Assembly: GCF_001613085.1 (NCBI RefSeq)
Contig: NZ_BDBR01000029.1
Location: forward strand, 1 to 64,000
DNA: 64,000 nt
Direction: 5' to 3'
Source: Nocardia salmonicida NBRC 13393
GTDB lineage: Bacteria > Actinomycetota > Actinomycetes > Mycobacteriales > Mycobacteriaceae
Made by a program: the position numbers and the translations under genes. Of the stretch, positions 34,953 to 43,737 are shown one piece after another (the stretch's first letter is position 1; every line of letters starts with the position of its first letter). Under the pieces are notes generated by a model. It was not told the DNA's origin and made no database searches. It worked only from the letters and a program-made list of their open reading frames with translations.

Positions 34953-35540
34953 CTACGAGGAAACTCCGGCGCGGGTGACTTCCCAGGCCGCCTCGATCAT
35001 CCGGAAGATCTCGTCCACCGCGGCTTCCGGATCGGTGGCCTCCCTGGCCACCGAATAAGCGTCGATCACGAATCTCGCGATCGACGCGCTCGCCGTGGCG
35101 GTCTGCGCCAGTTCGGGATCGGCGGCGATGGCCGCTGCCAGGGCTCGCGCATGACGTAGCCGCATCGACTCCTCGTACCTGCGCAGCGCGGACGATTCGT
35201 CGATCATGTGCCAGATCGGGGCGGCGCTGTCCGCCGTGCAATGTCGCACCATGGAATGGATTTCGCGACGCAACGCGGGGATGAGCGGTTCGCCGGCCGT
35301 CCGGTCGGTGACCGCCTGCACGAGCCCTTGCTCGAAGTCTTCATCCCGCTCGAATACCAGCGCCTCCTTGGAGGCGAAGTGGGCGAACAGTGTCGTGACA
35401 GCCACATCGGCTTCAGTCGCCACTTCGCGGATGCCCACGTCGTCGTATCCACGTTCCAGGAAGAGCCGCAGGGCGGTATCGGCGATCTTCTGGCGGGTCG
35501 CGGCCTTTTTGCGTTCACGACGTCCGGTCGGCACGGTCAT
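34953..35540 (-). CDS. TetR/AcrR-family transcriptional regulator
   Basis: The 195-residue product has a TetR DNA-binding domain (RQKIADTALRLFLERGYDDV, GIREVATEADVAVTTLFAHF) and a TetR C-terminal domain. It is divergent from the quinone-reductase-like gene at 35627, with a 19-bp palindrome in the shared 86-bp region. It most likely represses both. Confidence 0.92.
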   Translation of the reverse strand: MTVPTGRRERKKAATRQKIADTALRLFLERGYDDVGIREVATEADVAVTTLFAHFASKEALVFERDEDFEQGLVQAVTDRTAGEPLIPALRREIHSMVRHCTADSAAPIWHMIDESSALRRYEESMRLRHARALAAAIAADPELAQTATASASIARFVIDAYSVAREATDPEAAVDEIFRMIEAAWEVTRAGVSS

Positions 35541-35596
35541 GTCAGGAGGCTACCAGCTACGAAACTGCATCAGTTATGAAGTCATACCAGTTTTAA

Positions 35597-35615
35597 AACA
35601 CTAACCGTTAGTGTT
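35597..35615. promoter_or_regulatory. 19-bp perfect palindromic operator, AACACTAAC-C-GTTAGTGTT
   Basis: Nine-base arms flank a single C. The site ends 11 bases before the ATG at 35627 and lies in an AT-rich stretch of the divergent promoter. It is the best operator candidate for the TetR encoded at 34953. A smaller repeat AACTG-CAT-CAGTT lies at 35563-35575. Confidence 0.75.
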
Positions 35616-35626
35616 ATGTTCGCGGC

Positions 35627-36520
35627 ATGAAGAAGGTGAGCTTCGCCGAGTTCGGCGGTCCGGACGTCCTACAACTCATAGATGCCGAGGAGCCGCACGC
35701 CGGCCCCGGCCAGGTACGCATCGCAGTGCGCGCGGCGGGCGTCAACCCGGTCGACTGGAGGCTTCGCGAAGGCCAGATTCTCGGGGCTCATCCGATCGAA
35801 TTGCCCGCCGGTGTCGGGCTGGATGCGGCCGGGGTGGTGGACGAGGTCGGCGATGGCGTCGACGGAGTCGCGATCGGCGACCAGGTGTTCGGCGAAGGCA
35901 CGAGCACCTACGCGGAGTTCGCCGTGCTGTCGGCCTGGTCGCGCATGCCCGAGGGCCTGACCTTCGAAGAAGCCGCCGGATACCCCTCCGTGGTGGAGAC
36001 CGCACTGCGCGTCATCGGTGAGGTCGGGGTGCGGGGCGGTCAGACGCTGCTGGTCAGCGGCGCGTCCGGGGGCGTCGGATCGGCGGTACTGCAGATCGCG
36101 CGCGAACGCGGCATCGCGGTGATCGGCATCGCCGGGGCAGCGAACCAGGACTATCTGCGGAGCCTCGGTGCCCGCACCACGACATACAGCCAGGGCTGGG
36201 TCGAGCGGGTGCGGCAGCTCGGCTCTGTCGACGCGGCCCTCGATCTGGCGGGCTCGGGGGTGATCCGTGAGCTGGTCGAGCTGACCGGGGACCCACAGAC
36301 GGTTGTCACCATCGCCGATCTCGATGCGCCGAAGCTCGGGGTCAGATTCTCCGGGGTCGCCGGGAGTGTGCCGGACGCACTTGTCGAGGCCGCCGCCCTC
36401 ATCGCGCAGGGAAAGTTGCGCATCCCGGTCGAGAAGTCGTACCCCCTGTCCGAGGCCGCCGCGGCGCACATCGACAGCCAGGCCGGCCACTCCCGTGGAC
36501 GGCGAGTCGTCGTGGTGTGA
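35627..36520 (+). CDS. NADPH-dependent quinone oxidoreductase-like MDR protein
   Basis: The 297-residue medium-chain reductase opens KKVSFAEFGGPDVLQLI, has RAAGVNPVDWRLREGQ and the nucleotide-binding SGASGGVGSAVLQIA, and lacks structural zinc ligands. It is slightly short for the family but complete. The divergent TetR and palindrome suggest induction by an electrophile or drug. A strong terminator follows at 36541. Confidence 0.9.
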   Translation: MKKVSFAEFGGPDVLQLIDAEEPHAGPGQVRIAVRAAGVNPVDWRLREGQILGAHPIELPAGVGLDAAGVVDEVGDGVDGVAIGDQVFGEGTSTYAEFAVLSAWSRMPEGLTFEEAAGYPSVVETALRVIGEVGVRGGQTLLVSGASGGVGSAVLQIARERGIAVIGIAGAANQDYLRSLGARTTTYSQGWVERVRQLGSVDAALDLAGSGVIRELVELTGDPQTVVTIADLDAPKLGVRFSGVAGSVPDALVEAAALIAQGKLRIPVEKSYPLSEAAAAHIDSQAGHSRGRRVVVV

Positions 36521-36540
36521 GGCGCCAGTTCGGCTGCAAC

Positions 36541-36571
36541 ACCCAGGGGTGGACAGCGGCCACCCCTGGGT
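36541..36571. terminator. Strong stem-loop after the quinone reductase gene
   Basis: ACCCAGGGGTGG (36541-36552) and CCACCCCTGGGT (36560-36571) form a perfect 12-bp stem with a 7-base loop, 20 bases after the stop at 36520. It separates this gene from the lipid-polyketide operon. Confidence 0.8.
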
Positions 36572-36621
36572 TCGCTGGGTGATACCTGCGAGCACTATCC
36601 CCGTCGCCACAGAGAGCGGAT

Positions 36622-36644
36622 AGTCATAGTCAACCCCTATGACT
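36622..36644. promoter_or_regulatory. Inverted repeat upstream of the FAAL-PKS operon
   Basis: AGTCATAG (36622-36629) and CTATGACT (36637-36644) are perfect 8-bp arms around 7 bases, ending 25 bases before the FAAL start. The location suits an operator or activator site controlling the biosynthetic operon. No dedicated regulator is adjacent. Confidence 0.6.
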
Positions 36645-36669
36645 TTCTCCCCTGTGAAGGAATGGCGAC

Positions 36670-38334
36670 ATGCAGCCCAGTTACGTGCACCACGTCAGGC
36701 AGCAAGTTCTCGCCTACGGAGAGACCCGCTCCTACACCTACCTCCGTGAGGCGGGCCGCGAGCTCGTCGAGGAGACCGCCACCTTCCGCGACCTCGATCG
36801 CGACGCCAGGGCTGTGGCCGCGTGGTTGGCCGCCCGCCCGGAATCGTCGGAACCCGTCGTCCTGCTCTATCTCGACGGTATGGCCTTCCTGCGGGCCTTC
36901 CTCGGCTGCCTCTACGCGGGCGTCATCGCGGTGCCCGCACCCCTGCCTCACGACGAGCGCAGCACCCGACGCGTCGCGGGCATCATCGCCGACTCCGGTG
37001 CCCGAATGGTTCTCACCACCGCCAACTTCCAGCCGATGGTCGCGGCGGCGACGACCGCGGCCGTGGTGGCCACCGACGAACAGCTCGGTGATCCCGACGC
37101 GTGGCGCATGCCCGCCATCGACGCGGGGACCATCGCGTTCCTGCAGTACACCTCGGGCTCGACCGGCACTCCCAAGGGCGTGGTCGTCACCCACGGCAAC
37201 CTCCTACACAACGAGGCCGCGATCACCGCGATCGGCTTCAACGACACCGCGACCGGCGTCAGCTGGATCCCGCAATTTCATGACATGGGCTTGATCGGCT
37301 CGCTGCTCGGTTCGATCTACGCCGGCGCGAACCTGGTGTTCATGTCGCCGACGACGTTTCTCAAACGCCCGGTGCGGTGGCTACAGACCATCGACAAGTA
37401 CCGCGCGACCTTCACCGCCGCCCCGAACTTCGCCTACGAGTTGATCGCGAAGCGCGTGACCCACGAGCAACTGGCCGACCTGGACCTGTCGACCCTCGAG
37501 GTGGCGCTGTGCGGCGCCGAACCGGTCCGCGAACGAACTATCGCGGCCGTGCGCGAGCGATTCGCCCCCGCCGGGTGGCGCCCGACCGCACTGCTACCCG
37601 CCTACGGTCTGGCCGAGGCGACGCTGCTCGCCACCGCGGGCCCGATCGACGCGCAGCCTGTCGTCACCGACGGGCCCGACAGCAGGCTGGTCGGTTGCGG
37701 ACAACCGGCGCGCGGTCTCACCGTCCGCGTCGTCGACCCGCACACCGGGCAGCAGGCCGTCGACGACACCGTCGGCGAGATCTGGATTCAAGGCGACAGC
37801 GTCGCCGCCGGCTACTGGAACCGGCCCGAGGAGACCCGGCACACCTTCGACGTATATCTCGGCGACGAAGGGCCTTTCCTGCGCACCGGCGATCTCGGAA
37901 TGCTGCGCGACGGTGAACTGTTCGTCACCGGACGGCTCAAGGACCTGCTGATCATCAACGGCCGAAACCTCTACCCGCAGGATGTCGAGGAACTGGTGGA
38001 GCAGCTGCACCCCGCGCTGACCACCGGCGTCGCCGTCTCCGTCGAGGCCGGTGGCCGGGAACGACTCGTCGTCGTGCAGGGCATCAAGACAGCGCTGCTG
38101 CGCGGTACCACTCTCGCCGAGCTGACCTCGTCGATCAAGATCGCGGTCGCCCGCGGTTTCGACGTCCCCGCGCCGAGCGTCGTCCTCGTCGAGAGCCGCT
38201 CCGTGCACCGCACCACCAGCGGCAAGGTCCAACGGGCCTCGATGCGCGAGGCCTTCCTCGACGACAGCATCTCGACCGTCCTGCACGAAGATCTCGAACC
38301 GGCCCTGAGCCGATCATCGACCGCAACCCGCTGA
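36670..38334 (+). CDS. Fatty-acyl-AMP ligase (FAAL)
   Basis: The 554-residue adenylating enzyme has the ATP loop QYTSGSTGTPKGVVVTHGN (about 160-177), WIPQFHDMGLIGSLLG, FMSPTTFLKRPVRWL, APNFAYELIAKR, YGLAEATLL, LRTGDLGML, and NGRNLYPQDVEE with the C-terminal Lys in TSGKVQR. The FLKRPVRWL and PNFAYEL segments are typical of mycobacterial FadD-type FAALs, which load acyl-AMP onto carrier proteins rather than CoA. AAGGAA precedes the ATG. It is the first gene of a three-gene operon with only 11 bases before the acyl carrier gene. Confidence 0.95.
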   Translation: MQPSYVHHVRQQVLAYGETRSYTYLREAGRELVEETATFRDLDRDARAVAAWLAARPESSEPVVLLYLDGMAFLRAFLGCLYAGVIAVPAPLPHDERSTRRVAGIIADSGARMVLTTANFQPMVAAATTAAVVATDEQLGDPDAWRMPAIDAGTIAFLQYTSGSTGTPKGVVVTHGNLLHNEAAITAIGFNDTATGVSWIPQFHDMGLIGSLLGSIYAGANLVFMSPTTFLKRPVRWLQTIDKYRATFTAAPNFAYELIAKRVTHEQLADLDLSTLEVALCGAEPVRERTIAAVRERFAPAGWRPTALLPAYGLAEATLLATAGPIDAQPVVTDGPDSRLVGCGQPARGLTVRVVDPHTGQQAVDDTVGEIWIQGDSVAAGYWNRPEETRHTFDVYLGDEGPFLRTGDLGMLRDGELFVTGRLKDLLIINGRNLYPQDVEELVEQLHPALTTGVAVSVEAGGRERLVVVQGIKTALLRGTTLAELTSSIKIAVARGFDVPAPSVVLVESRSVHRTTSGKVQRASMREAFLDDSISTVLHEDLEPALSRSSTATR

Positions 38335-38345
38335 GGAGCCGAAAC

Positions 38346-38612
38346 ATGTTCAGCACCATCGACACCCACTCCATGACCGTCCAGGACTGGCTCGTCGACC
38401 GCGTCGCCGACTACACCGAACGCGCACCGCACCAGGTGGACCCCACGATCCCGCTCGCCGAACTCGGCATGGATTCGGTGTCGGCGGTGTCCCTGTGCGG
38501 TGAGATCGAGGACCGCTGGATGCTCGACATCGACCCGACCCTGGTCTTCGAATACCCCACCATCGCGGCCATCGCCACCTACCTCACCGCCGAAATCGCC
38601 GTCGCGGCATGA
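38346..38612 (+). CDS. Stand-alone acyl carrier protein
   Basis: The 88-residue protein has the phosphopantetheine site at S44 in ELGMDSVSAVSLC and the usual four-helix pattern ending VFEYPTIAAIATYLTAEI. It should accept the fatty acyl group from the FAAL and deliver it to the ketosynthase. The GAGGAG site lies just after the FAAL stop, and its own stop overlaps the megaenzyme start by 4 bases (ATGA). Confidence 0.94.
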   Translation: MFSTIDTHSMTVQDWLVDRVADYTERAPHQVDPTIPLAELGMDSVSAVSLCGEIEDRWMLDIDPTLVFEYPTIAAIATYLTAEIAVAA

Positions 38613-41600
38613 CCGACATCGCTGTCGTCGGCCTCGACTGCCGCTTCCCCCACGCCGCCGACCCGGCGCAGTTGTGGCAGCTGCTGATCGAGGGCCGCGA
38701 CGCGATCTCCGAAGTCCCCTCGAGCCGCTGGAATGCCGACGACTTCCACGACCCGGCGGGCGCACCCGGCACCATCAACACCCGCAGCGGCGGATTCATC
38801 GACGACGCCGACGCGTTCGACGCGGAATTCTTCGGCATCACCTCCCACGAAGCCGAGTCGATGGACCCGCAGCAACGCCTGCTCCTGCAGGCCACCTGGC
38901 GAGCCTTCGAGGACGCCACGCTCGATCCCCGCGCGCAAGCCGGCTCGCGGACCGGGGTCTACGTCGGGGTGATGGCCAACGAATGGGCCAACCTGCAGAT
39001 GAGCGACTACGCCGCGATCACGCCGCAGCACGGATCCGGCAACGGCTATTTCATGACCGCGAACCGGCTGTCCTATCAGTTCGACCTCGCGGGGCCGAGT
39101 ATCGCCGTCGACACGGCATGCTCCTCCTCGCTGGTCGCGGTCCATCTCGCGTGCAATGCCCTGGCGGCGGGCGATTGCGACCAGGCCGTCGCCGGTGGCG
39201 TCAATCTCGTGCTGACCCCGGCGGTCGGCGTGTTCTATACCCAGGCAGGTCTTTCGGCCCCGGACGCGCGGTGCAAACCGTTCAGCGGCAACGCCGACGG
39301 GATCGTGCGCGGGGAAGGCGTGGCGGTACTCGTGCTGCGCCGCCTGGCCGATGCCGAGGCCGAGGGGCTGCCGATCTACGCGGTGATCAAAGGCAGCGCG
39401 GTCAATTCCGACGGGCGCAGCAACGGCATCACCGCGCCGAACCGGTGGGCCCAGCAGAAGGTGATCGGCGAGGCGTATCAGCGGGCCGGCGTCCAGCCCG
39501 ATGACATCGACTTCATCGAGGCGCACGGCACCGGAACAGTTCTCGGCGACATGATCGAGGTCAAGGCACTCGGCAAGCTGCACGCGAGCAACCGGGCACG
39601 GCCCTGCGGAATCGGATCCATCAAGGGCAACCTCGGCCACACCGAGGGGGCCGCCGGTGTCGCCGGACTCATCAAAGCTGTCCTCAGCCTGCATCACGGC
39701 GTGGTCCCGCCGTCGAGATTCGCCGACCAGGAGAATCCGCGGCTACAGATGACACAGCAGGGCCTGCGTCTGCTCGCCGACCCGATGCCTCTCGACGGAC
39801 CCGCGCACTGCGGTGTGAGCAGCTTCGGCCTCGGCGGCACGAACGTGCACATGGTGCTGGCGAGTGCCCGCACCACCGAGACACCCGCGACATCCGGCGC
39901 GGGAGTGCTCACACTCTCGTCGGACAGCGAAGAGGGATTGCGGCGCAATGTGATTCGGATGTCTGAAGAGTTGAAGTCACTGCGGCACAACCACTTCGAC
40001 CAGCTCTGCTGGACGAGCAATCAGGTGAAGTCGTCGGGCCGCCACCGGCTCGCCGTCGTCGCCCACGATCGCGACGAGGCGATCGCACAGCTGAGCGCCG
40101 GTCCGCTATCCGGTGTCACGCGGCCGGCCCGCATCGGCTGGATGTTCACCGGCCAGGGATCCCAATTCCCCGGCATGGGACGCACGCTGCACGAGGCGAA
40201 CTGCGGGTTCCGACAGGCGCTCGACCTGGTCGATGCCGCTATGGCCCCCTATCTCGGCCGCTCGATCCGGGAGCTGCTGCTCGACGAGCACGCCGACACC
40301 GACCCCACCGCACTCGCCCAACCGGCGATCTTCGCCATGGAATACGCCATCGCCAAGACACTCGCCGACCTCGGTATCCGGCCCGCCTGGCTGATCGGGC
40401 ACAGCATCGGCGAATTCGCGGCCGCCGCCGTGGCGGGCGTGTTCGATCTCGACGACGCCTGCAAACTGGTCACCGCGCGCGGTCGGCTGATGCAACGCCT
40501 GTCGGCGGGTGGCGCGATGCTGGCCGTCCGCTCCACCCCCGAGCGGATCGCCGATCTGCTCGCCGCCGAATCCGCTGTGGTGCTCGCCGCCGTCAACGGC
40601 CCGGAGGATCTCGTCCTTTCCGGCGAGGCCGAGGCGCTGTCCCGCATCAGCTCGGCACTGCGCGCGCGTGCGGTGATCGCGAAGCCGCTCACCGTGTCGC
40701 ACGCGTTCCACAGTCCGCTGATGGCGCCGATGCTGGCCGAATTCGAAGCCGTCGCCAGTACCTGCGCCTACCGCGTCGCCGCCCTGCCGATCTACTCGAC
40801 CGTGCACGGCCGAGCACTCGGCCCCGACGAGGTGATGGATGCCGAGTACTGGACCGAACACGTCGGCGCCACAGTCCGTTTCGGCGATGCCGTGCACGCC
40901 GCGCTCGGCACGGACCCGACCCATCTCGTCGAGATCGGACCGCGCCGGGTACTCGCCGCGTCGGTGCGCAGGATCGATCCCGAGCTCGGCGCGCGCTACC
41001 TGTCTCCGAGTCCCGGCCCGCGCGCGACCGGCGACGAACTCGCCGCCACCGTGGCCGCGCTCTACTGCGACGGTCTCGACCCCGAATGGAACGAACTCTA
41101 CGAACCCGGGCAGCGTGTCCGTCGGCGCCTGCCGGTGTACGAGTTCTCTGTCGCGCACCGATTCTGGGTGGAACCACCCGCTGCCAGCGAGGTCGGCGCT
41201 TCGGCATTCGATCCGAAATCCCTACCGGCGCAAACACAGACCGAGGCAACCATGATCGATCCACTGATCGCGCTCTTCCGTGAACAGAACGCCGTGCTGG
41301 CAAGTCTGCTGGCAGCTCCCGCCGAGGCACGTGGCCCGAATATCGACATCGGTACCGCGCGCGGTGCTCTCGCGCTGGACGCGGTCGCGGGGATCGTCCG
41401 CGCGGAACTGGCCAGGGTGAGCGGGTTTCCCGCCGACCGGCTGCACGACGCCCGAACACTCGGTGACGGACTGGGATTCGACTCGCTCATGCTCACCGAC
41501 CTGTTCGCCGGTCTGGCCCGCAAACTCCCCGGCACGACCATCGACCCGACCCTGATCACCGGGGAAACGACGCTGGGCGACGTCATCGCCCACTTCACCG

Positions 41601-42931
41601 GTCAACTCACCGATTCGCCCGCCGAGCCGAACACGCCTGTCGCCCCGCTCACCCACCCGCCCGAAACCGTCTCCCCCGCAACCGAAGCCAGGCCGACCAG
41701 CGTCGAACCCGAATATCTGATATCCGACTTCGCCGAGGTGCGAGCCATCGCCGACCGGCTCGCGGGCGCCGAAGCGCTCGGCCTGTCGAACCCGTACTTC
41801 CTGATCAACGACGGTGTCACCAGGGACACCTCGTTCATCGACGGCACCCGGGTGGTCAACTTCGCCAGCTACAACTACCTGGGAATGTCGGGCCATCCCG
41901 CGGTCGTCGCCGCCGTCCAGGACGCCGTGGCTCGCTATGGCAGCTCGGTCTCGGCCAGCCGCCTGCTCTCCGGTGAGAAGCCGATCCATCGCGAACTCGA
42001 GGCCGAACTGGCCGCCCTGCTCGGCACCGAGGACGCGATCGCGCTGGTCGGCGGCCACTCGACGAACGTGACGATCATCGGCCATCTCGTCGGGCCTCGC
42101 GATCTGGTGATCCACGACAGCCTGGCCCACGACAGCATCTTGCAGGGCTGCCAACTGTCCGGCGCGACCCGCAGACCGTTCCCCCACAACGACCACGCCG
42201 CGCTCGACGCGTTGCTGACCGAAATCCGTCATCAGTACCGCCGGGTGCTGATCCTCATCGAAGGCGTCTACAGCCAGGACGGCGACATTCCCGATCTGCC
42301 CGCGATCATCGAGATCAAGAAGAAGCACCGCGCGCTGCTGATGATCGATGAGGCGCACAGCGTCGGGGTGCTCGGCGAGACCGGCGGTGGCATCGGCGAA
42401 TACTTCGATGTCGACCGCCGCGACGTCGAACTGTGGTCCGGCACGATGTCGAAAGCGCTCGCGGGCTGCGGCGGCTATGTGGCGGGCAGCGCGGACCTGG
42501 TCCGGTTCCTGAAGTACACCACCCCCGGCTTCGTGTACAGCGTCGGAATGACCCCGATGAACGCCGCCGCCTCCCTGGCCGCGATGCGCCTGTTGCGTGC
42601 CGACCGCGAGCCACTCGACCGCCTGCGACGCAACTCCGAACTCTTTCTGCGCCTTGCCCGCGAGGCGGATATCGATACCGGCGACAGCCTCGATACCCCG
42701 ATCATCCCGTGCATCGTCGGCGACTCGATGCGGACGCTGAAACTGTCCACGGCGTTGCTGCGCCGCGGGATCAACGTCAACCCGATCATCTATCCGGCCG
42801 TCCCGGAAGACCTGGCCCGACTCCGCTTCTTCGTCACGGCCTGCCACACCGAAGATCAGATCCGCGAAACCGTCACCGCCCTCGCCGAAGAACTCGCCCG
42901 GATTTCGGCGCCCGACCTCGTCGACCACTAG
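38609..42931 (+). CDS. Type I polyketide synthase KS-AT-ACP fused to an alpha-oxoamine synthase
   Basis: The 1440-residue protein has a ketosynthase (about 1-425; C171, H306, H344), a malonyl-type acyltransferase (about 505-800; S599 in GHSIGEF, specificity motif HAFH at 698-701), an acyl carrier domain (S959 in LGFDSLML) and a C-terminal alpha-oxoamine synthase (about 1035-1435; D1247 and H1250 in DEAHSVG, PLP lysine K1282 in SGTMSKALAG). No ketoreductase, dehydratase or thioesterase is present. The expected chemistry is one malonyl extension of a FAAL-loaded acyl chain, then PLP-dependent decarboxylative condensation with an amino acid that releases an amino ketone. Prodigiosin PigH uses the same release logic. 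Confidence 0.95.
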   Translation: MTDIAVVGLDCRFPHAADPAQLWQLLIEGRDAISEVPSSRWNADDFHDPAGAPGTINTRSGGFIDDADAFDAEFFGITSHEAESMDPQQRLLLQATWRAFEDATLDPRAQAGSRTGVYVGVMANEWANLQMSDYAAITPQHGSGNGYFMTANRLSYQFDLAGPSIAVDTACSSSLVAVHLACNALAAGDCDQAVAGGVNLVLTPAVGVFYTQAGLSAPDARCKPFSGNADGIVRGEGVAVLVLRRLADAEAEGLPIYAVIKGSAVNSDGRSNGITAPNRWAQQKVIGEAYQRAGVQPDDIDFIEAHGTGTVLGDMIEVKALGKLHASNRARPCGIGSIKGNLGHTEGAAGVAGLIKAVLSLHHGVVPPSRFADQENPRLQMTQQGLRLLADPMPLDGPAHCGVSSFGLGGTNVHMVLASARTTETPATSGAGVLTLSSDSEEGLRRNVIRMSEELKSLRHNHFDQLCWTSNQVKSSGRHRLAVVAHDRDEAIAQLSAGPLSGVTRPARIGWMFTGQGSQFPGMGRTLHEANCGFRQALDLVDAAMAPYLGRSIRELLLDEHADTDPTALAQPAIFAMEYAIAKTLADLGIRPAWLIGHSIGEFAAAAVAGVFDLDDACKLVTARGRLMQRLSAGGAMLAVRSTPERIADLLAAESAVVLAAVNGPEDLVLSGEAEALSRISSALRARAVIAKPLTVSHAFHSPLMAPMLAEFEAVASTCAYRVAALPIYSTVHGRALGPDEVMDAEYWTEHVGATVRFGDAVHAALGTDPTHLVEIGPRRVLAASVRRIDPELGARYLSPSPGPRATGDELAATVAALYCDGLDPEWNELYEPGQRVRRRLPVYEFSVAHRFWVEPPAASEVGASAFDPKSLPAQTQTEATMIDPLIALFREQNAVLASLLAAPAEARGPNIDIGTARGALALDAVAGIVRAELARVSGFPADRLHDARTLGDGLGFDSLMLTDLFAGLARKLPGTTIDPTLITGETTLGDVIAHFTGQLTDSPAEPNTPVAPLTHPPETVSPATEARPTSVEPEYLISDFAEVRAIADRLAGAEALGLSNPYFLINDGVTRDTSFIDGTRVVNFASYNYLGMSGHPAVVAAVQDAVARYGSSVSASRLLSGEKPIHRELEAELAALLGTEDAIALVGGHSTNVTIIGHLVGPRDLVIHDSLAHDSILQGCQLSGATRRPFPHNDHAALDALLTEIRHQYRRVLILIEGVYSQDGDIPDLPAIIEIKKKHRALLMIDEAHSVGVLGETGGGIGEYFDVDRRDVELWSGTMSKALAGCGGYVAGSADLVRFLKYTTPGFVYSVGMTPMNAAASLAAMRLLRADREPLDRLRRNSELFLRLAREADIDTGDSLDTPIIPCIVGDSMRTLKLSTALLRRGINVNPIIYPAVPEDLARLRFFVTACHTEDQIRETVTALAEELARISAPDLVDH

Positions 42932-42943
42932 GTCTCGTGCCGC

Positions 42944-43653
42944 TCAGCCGGTCCAGTCGACTCGCTCGGCCATGGCGAGGAGTTTGTCGCGGCGGTGCGG
43001 GCTAGTCTCGCCGATCCAGGAGATCAACCCGTAGACGTGAGCGCGAAAGTCGTTGTGTTCGTCGCGGTTCTGTGCGGAAACGCCCGTGCGCAGGCAGTTG
43101 TGCAGCAGGGCGCGGACCGCGTCGTAGCGGTCGCGGGGTGCGACCGGACGGTCGTTGACGACCAGGGGTCGACTGGAATGCCCGCGAGAACCCGATGCAG
43201 GATCCGTCGCTGGATCTCGCGCAATCGCACCTTCGGCAGGTCGACCAGTACCCGGCGCAGCGTGTTCACCGGATCGACCGGCTCGATCGGGATGAGGTCG
43301 ATCACTCGTCCCGCGATCTCCTGTGCCGAACCCGGCTCGATCACCTCGGCGAATGCCTCGGCCAGTGGCGACAGACCCCAGTCGTCGTCGAGCAGCTCGA
43401 ACGAGCGCGCCAGCCGTACAGCCAGATCGAGCCCGATTGCCCGACTCATCGGCATGCGACGGTGGCGGGGCGACCAGAATCCTTCGTCCGCGGTGCTGCG
43501 AGGCACGCGAAGCGTGCGCCCTTGCTCCGGACGCTGAGCCCAACTGACAAGACGCTCCCAGGGGTTACCCCTGAGGTGGGTCGACCCGACCCGCTCTCGC
43601 CCCGCCACCGTCGCACCGGGCCACTGTAGCCACCACAGCGCGCAGGGAGTCAT
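42944..43653 (-). pseudogene. Conserved-looking protein of unknown family, frameshifted
   Basis: The reading starts plausibly at the ATG at 43653 (MTPCALWW) and continues through NPWERLVSWAQRPEQG, LARSFELLDDDWGLSPLAEA and VNTLRRVLVDLPKVRLREIQ. At the run of four G at 43165-43168 sense passes to another frame. It continues RPLVVNDRPVAPRDRYDAVR, LLHNCLRTGVSAQNRDEHND and MAERVDWTG to a stop at 42944. Restoring one base in the run would give a single product of about 236 residues. I recognise no family. Either a real frameshift or a sequencing error in the homopolymer is possible. Confidence 0.65.
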
Positions 43654-43737
43654 CCGTTTCGGGTGAGTCGATCCCGATGGTCGATGTGTGACCATCGCAG
43701 AGTCCGCATTGTCCTTTTATGCCGACAGGAGCTGAGA

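Noticed and set aside
34153..35058. 301-residue plus-strand ORF across the end of the StyA-like gene
   Set aside because: Arg/Gly-rich shadow frame of the monooxygenase that runs through the terminator hairpin.
41222..42928. 568-residue minus-strand ORF opposite the oxoamine synthase domain
   Set aside because: The plus strand has the complete PLP enzyme with catalytic residues. The antisense product has no domain features.
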